From: CAYVFC01 sp964450715
GTDB lineage: Bacteria > Myxococcota_A > Polyangia > Polyangiales > JAFGIB01
Direction: 5' to 3'
Assembly (NCBI GenBank): GCA_964450715.1
Contig: CAYVFC010000113.1
Coordinates: 1-25,895 of the forward strand
DNA length: 25,895 nt
The translations under genes were made by a program, and so were the position numbers. The notes below the pieces were generated by a model. The model was given only the letters and a program-made list of their open reading frames with translations, was not told the DNA's origin and did no database searches. Positions 18,036 through 25,324 of the stretch are shown one piece after another (within the stretch, counting starts at the first letter, position 1; every line of letters begins with the position of its first letter).

Positions 18036-18959
18036 TCAAGTTGGCGGGAGCGATTGCGCGTGCGCTACCACGGCTGCGGTTACCCGCGGGAGCGTCGCCA
18101 GATCCCGCGGCCGACGCAAGGCGAAAACCGGTACACGGGTAGCTACGTCAGAGCAGCGACGCAGCAGCTCCTGGGCTCCGAATACGTGCTGCTCCACCTC
18201 GACGCGGAAAAGGTTGAGATAGATATCGAAGATCGCCTGCCGGGGATCGATCCGTTCGATCGCGATCACCGGTCCCTCGTCGAGCCGGTACATCGCGCAC
18301 AGGGGCGCGCGCGATCGATCCGGTCCCGCATCACCGCTTTTGCCACGGGTTTTTTCGGCCGCGCCAGCCGCACGAGGTCCGGGAAAAAGCTCGTCGAGCT
18401 TCCGAGTCGTTTCGGGATCGAGCCTGGAACGTCGTAGCCCGCGATCCACGACCGTCTGCGATTTCACCGGTACGCCGAGAAGATCATCGGCGAAGACCGA
18501 GTGGCCGGAGAGCTCGAGCGCGGCCGCCAGGGTGGACTTGCCCGCTTCCGAGCGGCCCACGATCGCGATGGCTCTGTCGGCCACGAAGCTCGCGCTCGCG
18601 TGCAGCGGCAACAGCCCGCGGGTCAGAAGGATATCCGCCATCACCGGGCCGAAAAGCGCCTGTTCCGTCAAGCCGTCGATGATGTCGGTTTTAGGACGCA
18701 CCACGATCTCCCGGCCGTCGCGAACCTCGATGACGCCGACCTGCGGCCAGCCAAAGCGGTGAAGACCTTGGCGCAAGTCATACCAGGCCAGCTCGCCGTT
18801 ACCTGCCGCGCCCGCGTCAGGTTTATCGAGAGCCGCCCAGCTTACGGTCACATCGGTCTGAACACCGCGATCCGAGATACGGCGATAATCCTCCGCCACT
18901 GCTGCCGAAAGCTCGCGCTCCGATTCGATTCGAAGACCGAACGCCAGGTAGGCTGGCAC
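18036..18959 (-). CDS. HPr-kinase-like kinase of the lasso peptide cluster
   Basis: A 307-residue cytoplasmic protein of the HprK-like kinase group found in lasso clusters. The P-loop is GRSEAGKST (residues 135-143), preceded by the family-typical LLPLHASA (116-123) and followed by FADDLL (156-161) with acidic metal-binding residues. Characterised relatives (paeninodin-type kinases) phosphorylate the hydroxyl of the C-terminal Ser of the precursor peptide. The precursor encoded just upstream ends in Ser, which fits. The start is GTG at 18959 with AGGAAAG about 6 bases upstream; no ATG suits. It lies 79 bases after the precursor stop, with a palindrome in the gap. Substrate assignment is inference from family and context. 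Confidence 0.85.
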   Translation of the reverse strand: MPAYLAFGLRIESERELSAAVAEDYRRISDRGVQTDVTVSWAALDKPDAGAAGNGELAWYDLRQGLHRFGWPQVGVIEVRDGREIVVRPKTDIIDGLTEQALFGPVMADILLTRGLLPLHASASFVADRAIAIVGRSEAGKSTLAAALELSGHSVFADDLLGVPVKSQTVVDRGLRRSRLDPETTRKLDELFPGPRAAGAAEKTRGKSGDAGPDRSRAPLCAMYRLDEGPVIAIERIDPRQAIFDIYLNLFRVEVEQHVFGAQELLRRCSDVATRVPVFALRRPRDLATLPRVTAAVVAHAQSLPPT

Positions 18960-18993
18960 GAGGCTTTCCTTTGGCTAGGACCTACGCGCCTTC

Positions 18994-19007
18994 GAGAGGC
19001 GCCTCTC
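18994..19007 (-). promoter_or_regulatory. intercistronic palindrome between precursor and kinase genes
   Basis: A perfect 14-base palindrome, GAGAGGCGCCTCTC, starts 31 bases after the precursor stop codon. As RNA it can form a short GC-rich stem. It is flanked by a near-repeat TCTCGAAGCG/TCTCGAAGGCG. It could protect the precursor message or lower kinase expression relative to the precursor. Confidence 0.4.
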
Positions 19008-19038
19008 TATCCCCGCTTCGAGAACGCGCTTTTCTCTC

Positions 19039-19218
19039 TCAGGAGAGACTGGGCGTGCACGTACCGGTATCCCGGCAAGAGCCGCCGATATCGATCGGAC
19101 CGCCGTTGATGATGGAGGCGAAGAGCTCTTGCAAGCCCCAGCCGCACTGCTTGGTGAGCTCGGACATGTCTCCGATTTCGCTGAGTTTCGGGGTTTCGTA
19201 GAGCTCTTTCTCCAACAT
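19039..19218 (-). CDS. lasso peptide precursor (A), 59 residues
   Basis: A short gene between the cyclase (stop 43 bases upstream) and the kinase. GGGAGGG at 19225-19231 is 6 bases from the ATG, an excellent ribosome site. The leader matches the lasso recognition pattern exactly: Tyr7, Pro10, Leu12, Gly16 and Thr22 (YETPKLSEIGDMSELT). With Thr at -2, cleavage after Lys23 would leave a 36-residue core starting QCGWGLQEL. Glu31 would then be core position 8 and can close an 8-residue macrolactam ring. The tail is long (IINGGPIDIGGSC, then RDTGTCTPSLS), with Cys48 and Cys54 spaced for a disulfide, and ends in Ser, a likely phosphorylation site for the neighbouring kinase. Gln as ring position 1 is atypical; Lys1/Glu9 or Cys1/Glu7 are alternative registers. 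Ring size and cleavage are inferred. Confidence 0.88.
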   Translation of the reverse strand: MLEKELYETPKLSEIGDMSELTKQCGWGLQELFASIINGGPIDIGGSCRDTGTCTPSLS

Positions 19219-19261
19219 CTGACGCCCTCCCTTCCAGGGCTACCGAACCGTTTCTCGCGCC

Positions 19262-21163
19262 TCAAAAGGCACCCGGATTCGGCATATGTGGGGCAGCTAA
19301 CCACGCGTCAAGTGCGTGGGCAAGCCAAACTTCGGTTAAGAATCGCTCGTCCGCCCCTTTTCTAAGGGCTGCCCGACAGGCTGTTTCTAGCTCCTTCAGG
19401 TCGATGAATTCCGCCGCGGCTGAATTCCGCCGTCCGAGCCAGGTCTCGACCCGCGTCCGCTCCTGTTGGCGCAGGCGGTCACGGAAATTGTCGACCCAGA
19501 TCGACTTGGAGAGCCGGAAGCGGATCTTTTCTGGTACCAACCCCTCGGCTGCCCGGCGCTGGATCACGCGGTCGAAACCCTTGTTCAGCCGTTGATCGGC
19601 CGGAAGCGAGACGCAGAATTCGACGAGCCTGCGGTCGAAGTAAGGATGGCGCCGTCCCATGCCGCGCAGTCCGGCCTGCCGGGCGGCGATCTCGAACATC
19701 GAGGGCATCAAACCGGAGGTGAGCAAACCCCAGTGCTGGCGGCGAAAGCCAGAGAGCCGCAGCGAAGACCAGTGCTTATCCACTTCCTGCTTTCGGTCAG
19801 CCCACCCGGTGCGGCGGGCGAAATCCCGGTTCATGATGGCCGGCCGGTGGCCGCTGAAGCCGCTGCGCGCCAGATTCCAGAGGCCGGCCGCGGTCGGCGC
19901 TAAGGCGTGGCGCCACAGAAACCAGAGGGCGGAGCGGTCGGTGTTGTGGTCGAGCCGCCGCGCGTGCTGCCACATGCCGCGCCACTTCCCGCGGCGAAAG
20001 AGCTCACCCAGCAGCTCCCATCCATGGCCGACCGCGGTATCGCCGTCTAGACCGTCCAGGACGAGCCTGGTACCGGCCTGCTGGGCGCAGTCGAGAAGCG
20101 CCGAGTCCAGGTAATTGTTCGGCGAAAAGAAAGGCTCCCCGTGCGCGGCGACTTCCCTCTCCAGCAAACCTAGCGGAGTGCTGTGGTCGACTCGAACAAA
20201 GCTGGGTGCAAATTCCCCCGTGGCCAGCACCAGGTCTATCCATTCTCGCTCGTCGATTAGGGGGTAGTCCGGAAACAGCGCAGAGAAGGTGCGCAGCGCT
20301 CCCTGGCCCTCCGGCAGGCGGCACTGCTGGGCGATGCCGACGATGCACGACGAGTCGAGCCCGCCGCTCAAGAGAAAGCCGGTCGGTACACGGGTGCGCA
20401 GGCGCCGCTTCACGCTGTCTACCAGAAGCTCGCGGAAGGCGTCGGCGTACTCGCGGTTATCGCGAAGCCTGAGCTCCGGGGTGAACTCGAGCCGCCAGTA
20501 GCGCCGTTTTGCGAAGCGTTCGGGCCCGGCTTCCACGACGGTTCCGGGCGGCACGCGCATCACCCTCTCGTAAAACGTGGTCTCGAGGTCCTCGAAGTCG
20601 AGCGCCAGGAAGTCGGCGATCCGCTCGATACAGGGGGTTCGCCCCACCGTCTCGCAGGCCAGGATGGCGTTGACCTCGGACGCGAAGACGAGTCCCTGCG
20701 AGAGCCGCGCGTAACAGCCCGGCCGTATCCCCATGGCATCGCGCACTAGCCAGAGTCGGCGCTCGGGAGTGCTCCAGAAGGCGAAGAAGAAGTCGCCGAG
20801 CAAATGCTCGACCAGATCGATTCCCCAGCGACCGTAAGCCAGCAATAGCAGGGCCTCGTCGGAGGTCTCCGCGAGAAGAGCTTCCGCGAGCTCGAGCTTC
20901 TCTCCGAGCGCTTCGCGGTTATCGAGCCTAAGGTCAGCGATCAGCGACACCCCGCTTCCGTCGTCGCGAACAACCCGGGTCACCCCCGTCGATTCCGGGG
21001 TCTGGTAGTCCAGGAGCTGCCCCAGCGCGAGGCCCGGTTCCCGGTAGCTTATCGCCCCGTCCGGTCCCAGGTGGGATAGTCGCTCTAACATCCGGCCGAG
21101 GTCGTCCGCGAGCCCGTCTTCGCCTTGCCCAGACCAGTCGACCGCGCCGCAGATCCCGCTCAT
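19262..21163 (-). CDS. lasso peptide cyclase (C), asparagine synthetase-like
   Basis: A 633-residue asparagine-synthetase homologue that in lasso pathways adenylates the Asp/Glu side chain of the core and closes the macrolactam with the N-terminal amine. The N-terminal region resembles a glutamine amidotransferase (MSGICGAVDW), but the nucleophile position 2 is Ser, not Cys, consistent with loss of glutaminase activity; a Cys is found at position 5. The ATP-pyrophosphatase domain has the P-loop SGGLDSS (266-272) and LDGLDGD (369-375). Its ATG overlaps the protease stop by 4 bases (ATGA), so B2 and C are translationally coupled. The precursor gene follows. Confidence 0.93.
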   Translation of the reverse strand: MSGICGAVDWSGQGEDGLADDLGRMLERLSHLGPDGAISYREPGLALGQLLDYQTPESTGVTRVVRDDGSGVSLIADLRLDNREALGEKLELAEALLAETSDEALLLLAYGRWGIDLVEHLLGDFFFAFWSTPERRLWLVRDAMGIRPGCYARLSQGLVFASEVNAILACETVGRTPCIERIADFLALDFEDLETTFYERVMRVPPGTVVEAGPERFAKRRYWRLEFTPELRLRDNREYADAFRELLVDSVKRRLRTRVPTGFLLSGGLDSSCIVGIAQQCRLPEGQGALRTFSALFPDYPLIDEREWIDLVLATGEFAPSFVRVDHSTPLGLLEREVAAHGEPFFSPNNYLDSALLDCAQQAGTRLVLDGLDGDTAVGHGWELLGELFRRGKWRGMWQHARRLDHNTDRSALWFLWRHALAPTAAGLWNLARSGFSGHRPAIMNRDFARRTGWADRKQEVDKHWSSLRLSGFRRQHWGLLTSGLMPSMFEIAARQAGLRGMGRRHPYFDRRLVEFCVSLPADQRLNKGFDRVIQRRAAEGLVPEKIRFRLSKSIWVDNFRDRLRQQERTRVETWLGRRNSAAAEFIDLKELETACRAALRKGADERFLTEVWLAHALDAWLAAPHMPNPGAF

Positions 21164-21654
21164 GAGGCCTGTCTACTCGACCGCAACTGCCCTTTTCGCG
21201 GCCAGGCCGGCAGCTGTTGATAGCGGTCGAGATCCGGGATCCGTCCGATGATGACCTGACCCCGGTGCTCCACCCAGGCGTGAGCCTCGAACGCGTCGCC
21301 TTCGTCGCGAGCCACCCCCACCACCAGGCGCGCGGCCTCGCCTCGCACCGAGAGCATACGCTGAACAGCCGCGGCTCTCGGAAGGCAGGCGAACAGGCCG
21401 GGAAAGCGGCGGCTGACCTGGTCCACCGCCCACACGACCTCGGCCACCCGCTGCTCGGGCAGCGATGCGCGCCTTGAGCCCGGCGCGCGAATCGGGCCTG
21501 CCAGCCATTGTTTGGAGGGTACGAGCGTCAGCGCCGCCTTGATCGCGAGCAGGTTCACCGCGGCCTCGAGCGCGAGAAGCTTGTGGCGGGGCGGGCGGCG
21601 TCCGAGCCGAGCCAGCGCGGTTAACTCACGAGCGAATCTCGATAAAACCGGCAT
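21160..21654 (-). CDS. lasso peptide leader protease (B2), transglutaminase-like fold
   Basis: A 164-residue protein of the lasso B2 family, cysteine proteases that remove the leader from the precursor. The catalytic triad is visible: Cys90 in FACLPRAAAVQRML, His125 in EAHAWVEHRG, and an Asp in PDLDRY (141 or 143). The spacing and the segment ARLVVGVARDEGDAFEAHAWVE are family-typical. Length is normal for a stand-alone B2 protein, so the pathway has a split B (B1 separate). Its start lies inside the end of B1 (29-base overlap) and its stop overlaps the cyclase start by 4 bases, so expression of B1, B2 and C is linked. Confidence 0.93.
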   Translation of the reverse strand: MPVLSRFARELTALARLGRRPPRHKLLALEAAVNLLAIKAALTLVPSKQWLAGPIRAPGSRRASLPEQRVAEVVWAVDQVSRRFPGLFACLPRAAAVQRMLSVRGEAARLVVGVARDEGDAFEAHAWVEHRGQVIIGRIPDLDRYQQLPAWPRKGQLRSSRQAS

Positions 21655-21913
21655 CCGACAGGCTCTCGATGACCTCTTTTACGTCGTTCTCGCAACGAGC
21701 CCGGTCCACGTCGAAGCGATGCTGGAGGGCATCGACGATCTGGGAGAGGGTTCGAGGGGTTTGCAGCAATTCCCAGATGACGCCGCCGACGCGGTTGAGG
21801 CTGTAGTACTTACCGCTTTTAAGGTTCAGCAGCACCGTCTCCTGATTGAGGGGAGTCGAGACCTGGTCTTTGCGGGCCACTATGACGGTATCGGGGGTGA
21901 TCTGGGATGACAT
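21626..21913 (-). CDS. PqqD-like leader-binding protein (B1, RiPP recognition element)
   Basis: A 95-residue PqqD-fold protein. Lasso B1 proteins bind the leader peptide and hand it to B2 and C. The fold is visible in order: a beta-hairpin (VIVARKDQV, TVLLNLKSGKYYSLNRVGGVIWELL) and the helical half (TLSQIVDALQHRFDVDRARCENDVKEVIESLSDAGFI), with the Y-x-L-N-x2-G-x2-IW block typical of the family. ATG at 21913 gives a normal-length product; longer in-frame starts add a basic, unlike sequence. The predicted leader motif in the precursor (Tyr, Pro, Leu, Gly) is what this type of protein usually recognises. Confidence 0.93.
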   Translation of the reverse strand: MSSQITPDTVIVARKDQVSTPLNQETVLLNLKSGKYYSLNRVGGVIWELLQTPRTLSQIVDALQHRFDVDRARCENDVKEVIESLSDAGFIEIRS

Positions 21914-21988
21914 GGATGGATGCACCGATCGAGCCGACCGTCTGATTGTAGCCCGGAAAAGCTCCCTCCGCAGCGTTCGCACGCCTTT

Positions 21989-22792
21989 TCAATACTGTAT
22001 CAGGGAACCGTCGCGCCTGGCCCGTCGCACGGCGCGCGAGAATACGAAGATGGCCAGCGGTATGCCGGCAAACGCGAAGCCCGTGAGCACGAGCAACTCG
22101 GACTGGAATTCGTACAGGCTCCGCCCCTCGAGCAGGATGCCCCGCAGCGCGCGCGCTCCGTGGGTCACCGGTAGCGCCTGGGCGAATATCTGGATCCAGC
22201 CGGGGAGGATCTCGGCCGGGTAGATGACGCCTCCCAGCAGGAATGAAGCCGCTCCGACCACCACCCGAAAGGGGTCTCCTCGCTTGTAGACCACGGTGAA
22301 GGCCGCGGAGAGGATACCCACGGCCGCGAAGCTCAGGTTGGTCAGCAATACGACCAGGCCGGCGCCCAGCGGGTTGCCGGAGAACCGCAGACCGAAGAAG
22401 AGAGAGCCGGCTGCGAGCGTCACCAGCGAGTCGAGCAGGGCGTAACCGACCGTCCAGAGGTTCGAGCCGATCACCAGCGCCGTCAGGGTCGCCGGGGTCA
22501 TCAGCACCGATTCGAGCGTGCCCATGGCCTGCTCGCCCCGGACCGCGCCGGCAAAACCGCCGTAGCTCGCCATCAGAAGCCCCATCATCGAGGTTCCGAC
22601 CACGGAGTAGGGGAGGAAGCCGCCGTGCTCGGCAAAAACGCGGCTATCGGCCAGCAGCTGGGCTGGAAGCCACAGGATGAGAACGCGTCCCACGGTGGAG
22701 AGCACGCCCAGTGCGAAGGCCAGGGGGTAGCTCAGGGCCAGCGCGGCATCGCGCCGGAAAAAGGCCAGAGCGCAACGTGCCAGGTCGTTCAT
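21989..22792 (-). CDS. ABC-2 type transporter permease of the lasso cluster
   Basis: A 267-residue inner-membrane protein with about six hydrophobic segments (for example YPLAFALGVLSTVGRVLILWLPAQLL, YSVVGTSMMGLLMASYGGFAGA, LLDSLVTLAAGSLFFGL, GLVVLLTNLSFAAVGILSAAF, VVVGAASFLLGGVIYP, LVLTGFAFAGIPLAIFVF). It has the ABC-2 feature GGVIYPAEILPGWIQ and pairs with the ATPase upstream, whose stop overlaps this ATG (ATGA at 22789-22792). Together they probably export or give immunity to the peptide. A longer reading from 23011 runs inside the ATPase gene and is rejected. The substrate is inferred from context; a general export role is possible. Confidence 0.88.
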   Translation of the reverse strand: MNDLARCALAFFRRDAALALSYPLAFALGVLSTVGRVLILWLPAQLLADSRVFAEHGGFLPYSVVGTSMMGLLMASYGGFAGAVRGEQAMGTLESVLMTPATLTALVIGSNLWTVGYALLDSLVTLAAGSLFFGLRFSGNPLGAGLVVLLTNLSFAAVGILSAAFTVVYKRGDPFRVVVGAASFLLGGVIYPAEILPGWIQIFAQALPVTHGARALRGILLEGRSLYEFQSELLVLTGFAFAGIPLAIFVFSRAVRRARRDGSLIQY

Positions 22793-23790
22793 GCTTCGCC
22801 GTCCTGACCGGAATCGACCCGGTCGATGATGTCCTGAAGCGACATCTCTACGCGATCGAAGGAAAGAACCCTGGCTTCGTCCGCGGAAATCCGCCGCAGC
22901 ACCGCATCGAGCGCGCCGTCGCGCCGGTCGCGGCGTAGCTCGAGGAAAGGGCCGCGTTCCGGGTCGTCGCCCGACTGCAGGGCCTCGGCGCCCCGGATAT
23001 CGCCGGACCAAGAGGTCGGATCGACCGCCCGGTCGAGCCAGATGCGGACGAGCTCGCGGCTTTCGAATTTCTCTCGCAGCTCGGCGAGCGTGCCCTGCTC
23101 TCGCAGCCTTCCCCGGCTCATGATCCCTACCCGGTCGCTGAGCTCCGCGATCTCCTCCAGGTTGTGGCTGGTAACCAGGGCGCAGCGCCGGGGCTCCTCG
23201 GAGACCCAGCGTCCGAGCGCCTTGCGGGTTTGCGCCGCGGCAAACGGGTCGAGGCTGCGTGTCGGCTCGTCGAGTAAAAGCACGGTGGGGTCGTGCAGCA
23301 GGGCTCGTACCAGACAGAGGCGCTGCCGTTTACCGGTCGAGTACTCGTGGAAACGGCGGGGTAGAAGCTCGGTTACCTCGAAGCGGCGGCAAAGCTCATC
23401 GATCCTTCGCCGCGCGGCGCGCTCCTCGATGCCCTGCAGCCGGGCGAAGAAGAGCAGGTTCTCTAGCCCGGTCAGCCGCCAGTAGAAGCTCCGCTCGTCC
23501 GCGCCGGCAAAACCGATGGTGCTGCGCAGGGCGCTGGATGCCTGTTTCGAGTCCTGACCGAGCACTCGAATGGTGCCGCCGGTGGGCTCGATCAGGGAGC
23601 CGATACACTTGACCAGCGTGGTCTTGCCGTAGCCGTTGCGTCCGACCAGCCCGTAGATCTCGCCTGGCGCGACCTGCAAGCAGACATCGATAAGGGCCCG
23701 AACCGGCGGCCCGCCACTGCGCCAGAAACGCAGGCCAGTCCCTGGCACGAAGACCTTGCTGACGGAGACGACCTCGATGGCTTGCGACAT
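22789..23790 (-). CDS. ABC transporter ATPase of the lasso cluster
   Basis: A 333-residue ATP-binding subunit. Walker A is GRNGYGKT (50-57), in which a Tyr replaces the usual Ala. The signature is degenerate: STGKRQR (151-157) instead of LSGGQ. Walker B is LLLDEPTRSLDP and the switch His is in TSHNLEE (H209). ADERSFYWRLTGLENL is a segment typical of ABC-2-type drug and polysaccharide exporters. The last 90 or so residues are a non-catalytic extension. It precedes and overlaps the permease gene, so they form a two-subunit exporter rather than the fused exporter common in lasso clusters. It is 127 bases downstream of the sugar transferase gene stop. No strong ribosome site precedes the ATG. Confidence 0.92.
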   Translation of the reverse strand: MSQAIEVVSVSKVFVPGTGLRFWRSGGPPVRALIDVCLQVAPGEIYGLVGRNGYGKTTLVKCIGSLIEPTGGTIRVLGQDSKQASSALRSTIGFAGADERSFYWRLTGLENLLFFARLQGIEERAARRRIDELCRRFEVTELLPRRFHEYSTGKRQRLCLVRALLHDPTVLLLDEPTRSLDPFAAAQTRKALGRWVSEEPRRCALVTSHNLEEIAELSDRVGIMSRGRLREQGTLAELREKFESRELVRIWLDRAVDPTSWSGDIRGAEALQSGDDPERGPFLELRRDRRDGALDAVLRRISADEARVLSFDRVEMSLQDIIDRVDSGQDGEA

Positions 23791-23917
23791 TGGCTCGCGG
23801 ACCCCGGCACTGGCGCGACGATGGACCGCTCAGGCCCATCCGGACCGCCCGCGCCAGGATAACGCAGCGCCCCCGGCAACGCGATCGAGGCACCTAAACG
23901 CCGGGATGATTGCCTCC

Positions 23918-25324
23918 TCAGTAGGCGTTTCTGCGTACGGCTTCTCCGAAGACGGTCATGGCGATGATCTTCAGATCCAGACCGAGCGAGAAGTTGCGGA
24001 TATAGGCGAGATCGTACTCGACGCGGTGCTGCATCTTATCCAGCGTATCGGTCTCACCCCGCCACCCGTTGACCTGGGCCCAGCCCGTGATACCCGGTTT
24101 GACCTTGTGGCGGAGCATGTAGCCCTCGATCAGCGCGCGGTACTGCTCGTTGTGCGCGATGGCGTGCGGTCGAGGCCCCACGATCGACATCTCGCCCGTG
24201 ATCACGTTGAGGAACTGCGGCAACTCGTCGAGCGAGGTACGACGGAGAAAGGCGCCGAGGGGCGTGACGCGCTGGTCGTTCTTGCGGGCCTGCCGGACTC
24301 TTTCCCCGTCCTCGCACACCGTCATGGAGCGGAACTTCAGCACGTTGATGGTCTCGCCGTTCAACCCGTAGCGGCGCTGCCGGAACAGCGCCGGCCCGGG
24401 CGAGGTCAGCTTGACGGCGACGGCGATGATCGCCATCGGGATGGATATCAGCAAGAGGATCAGGCTACCGAGCACGATGTCCTCGGCTCGTTTCACCCAC
24501 CCGTCCACGCCGTAGAAAGGGGTTTCCACCACGCCGATCACCGGCACGTCTCCCACGCTGCCCCAGCGGGCCGAGAGCAGGTTGAATCCGCCGAAATCGA
24601 ATCCCATGAAAACCGAGGCGGTGGTATCGCTCAGCCGCCGGATCAGCTGGTTGATGCGCGGCTCGGCCTTCAGCGGCAACGCGATGTAGACGAGATCGAT
24701 CTCGCCGCTTTTTGCACCTTCGACCAGGTCGTCGAAATTCCCTGCGACCTCTCCCAGGGACGGGTCGGTGCGATGCACGCGCTCCCCCGTACGGTCCTCG
24801 TAGAACCCGCCGAAGCGAATGCCCATCCAGGGCGAGCTCACGATGGTATGCGCGATGCGCTCGCCGACCTCGGAAATGCCCACGACCGCCGCGCGGCGGG
24901 AGTTGTGCCCCTCTGACCGCAGCCTCTGCGCCACGAAAGCAAGCAGGACGCGGAAGCCGGAGAGCAACGAGGGCGCCAGCACGAACCAGATGAGGATCAC
25001 GCGGCGCGACTGGATGGCCGAGGTCTTGGTAGCAAACGCGGCCATCAGCAGGAGGGTAACGACCGCGAGCCACGCGCTCCAGACCCGGCCGACCGTATTG
25101 CCGACCGGCTCTCCGCGGTTTGACCGGTACAGGTAGTTCAACTGCCCGATCAGGTTGAAGGCCAGAACGGCTGCGGCCACGGCCACGCTATTGCGGTTCC
25201 CCCACTGCTCCGAAAACACGAGGCAAACCAGGTACATGGCCAGGGCGATCAGGCCTGCGTCGGCGAGTCGTGCGAGGAAATCAAGCTTGGCCTCGTGAGG
25301 ACGTATGATTCCGCGGTTGTTCAT
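23918..25324 (-). CDS. polyprenyl-phosphate sugar phosphotransferase (WcaJ-like)
   Basis: A 468-residue inner-membrane enzyme that probably starts an exopolysaccharide repeat unit by moving a hexose-1-phosphate (often glucose) from a nucleotide sugar to undecaprenyl phosphate. N-terminal hydrophobic segments (about 15-130) and a Rossmann-like domain (AAVVGISEVGERIA, 145-158) precede another membrane segment (about 281-305). The C-terminal catalytic part has LKFRSM (329-334), RRTSLDELPQ (361-370), MSIVGPRP (379-386) and KPGITGWAQVNGWRGET (409-425), all hallmarks of bacterial sugar transferases. ETPFYGVDGWVKR (267-279) is a WcaJ/EpsZ-like marker. Start ATG is at 25324. It lies upstream of the lasso cluster on the same strand; a functional tie is unproven. 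Confidence 0.92.
   Translation of the reverse strand: MNNRGIIRPHEAKLDFLARLADAGLIALAMYLVCLVFSEQWGNRNSVAVAAAVLAFNLIGQLNYLYRSNRGEPVGNTVGRVWSAWLAVVTLLLMAAFATKTSAIQSRRVILIWFVLAPSLLSGFRVLLAFVAQRLRSEGHNSRRAAVVGISEVGERIAHTIVSSPWMGIRFGGFYEDRTGERVHRTDPSLGEVAGNFDDLVEGAKSGEIDLVYIALPLKAEPRINQLIRRLSDTTASVFMGFDFGGFNLLSARWGSVGDVPVIGVVETPFYGVDGWVKRAEDIVLGSLILLLISIPMAIIAVAVKLTSPGPALFRQRRYGLNGETINVLKFRSMTVCEDGERVRQARKNDQRVTPLGAFLRRTSLDELPQFLNVITGEMSIVGPRPHAIAHNEQYRALIEGYMLRHKVKPGITGWAQVNGWRGETDTLDKMQHRVEYDLAYIRNFSLGLDLKIIAMTVFGEAVRRNAY

Noticed and set aside
19096..19104. Gly-Gly leader cleavage site in the precursor (NGG, residues 38-40)
   Set aside because: Bacteriocin-type GG processing needs a peptidase-bearing exporter, which is absent; a B2 protease and an exact lasso leader motif are present instead.
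18975..19304. 109-residue minus-strand open frame over the precursor gene
   Set aside because: It is out of frame with the precursor, which has the ribosome site and leader motif; the product is basic and family-less.
22793..23011. N-terminal extension of the permease
   Set aside because: It lies wholly inside the ATPase gene and encodes Arg-rich sequence; ATG 22792 gives a clean membrane start.
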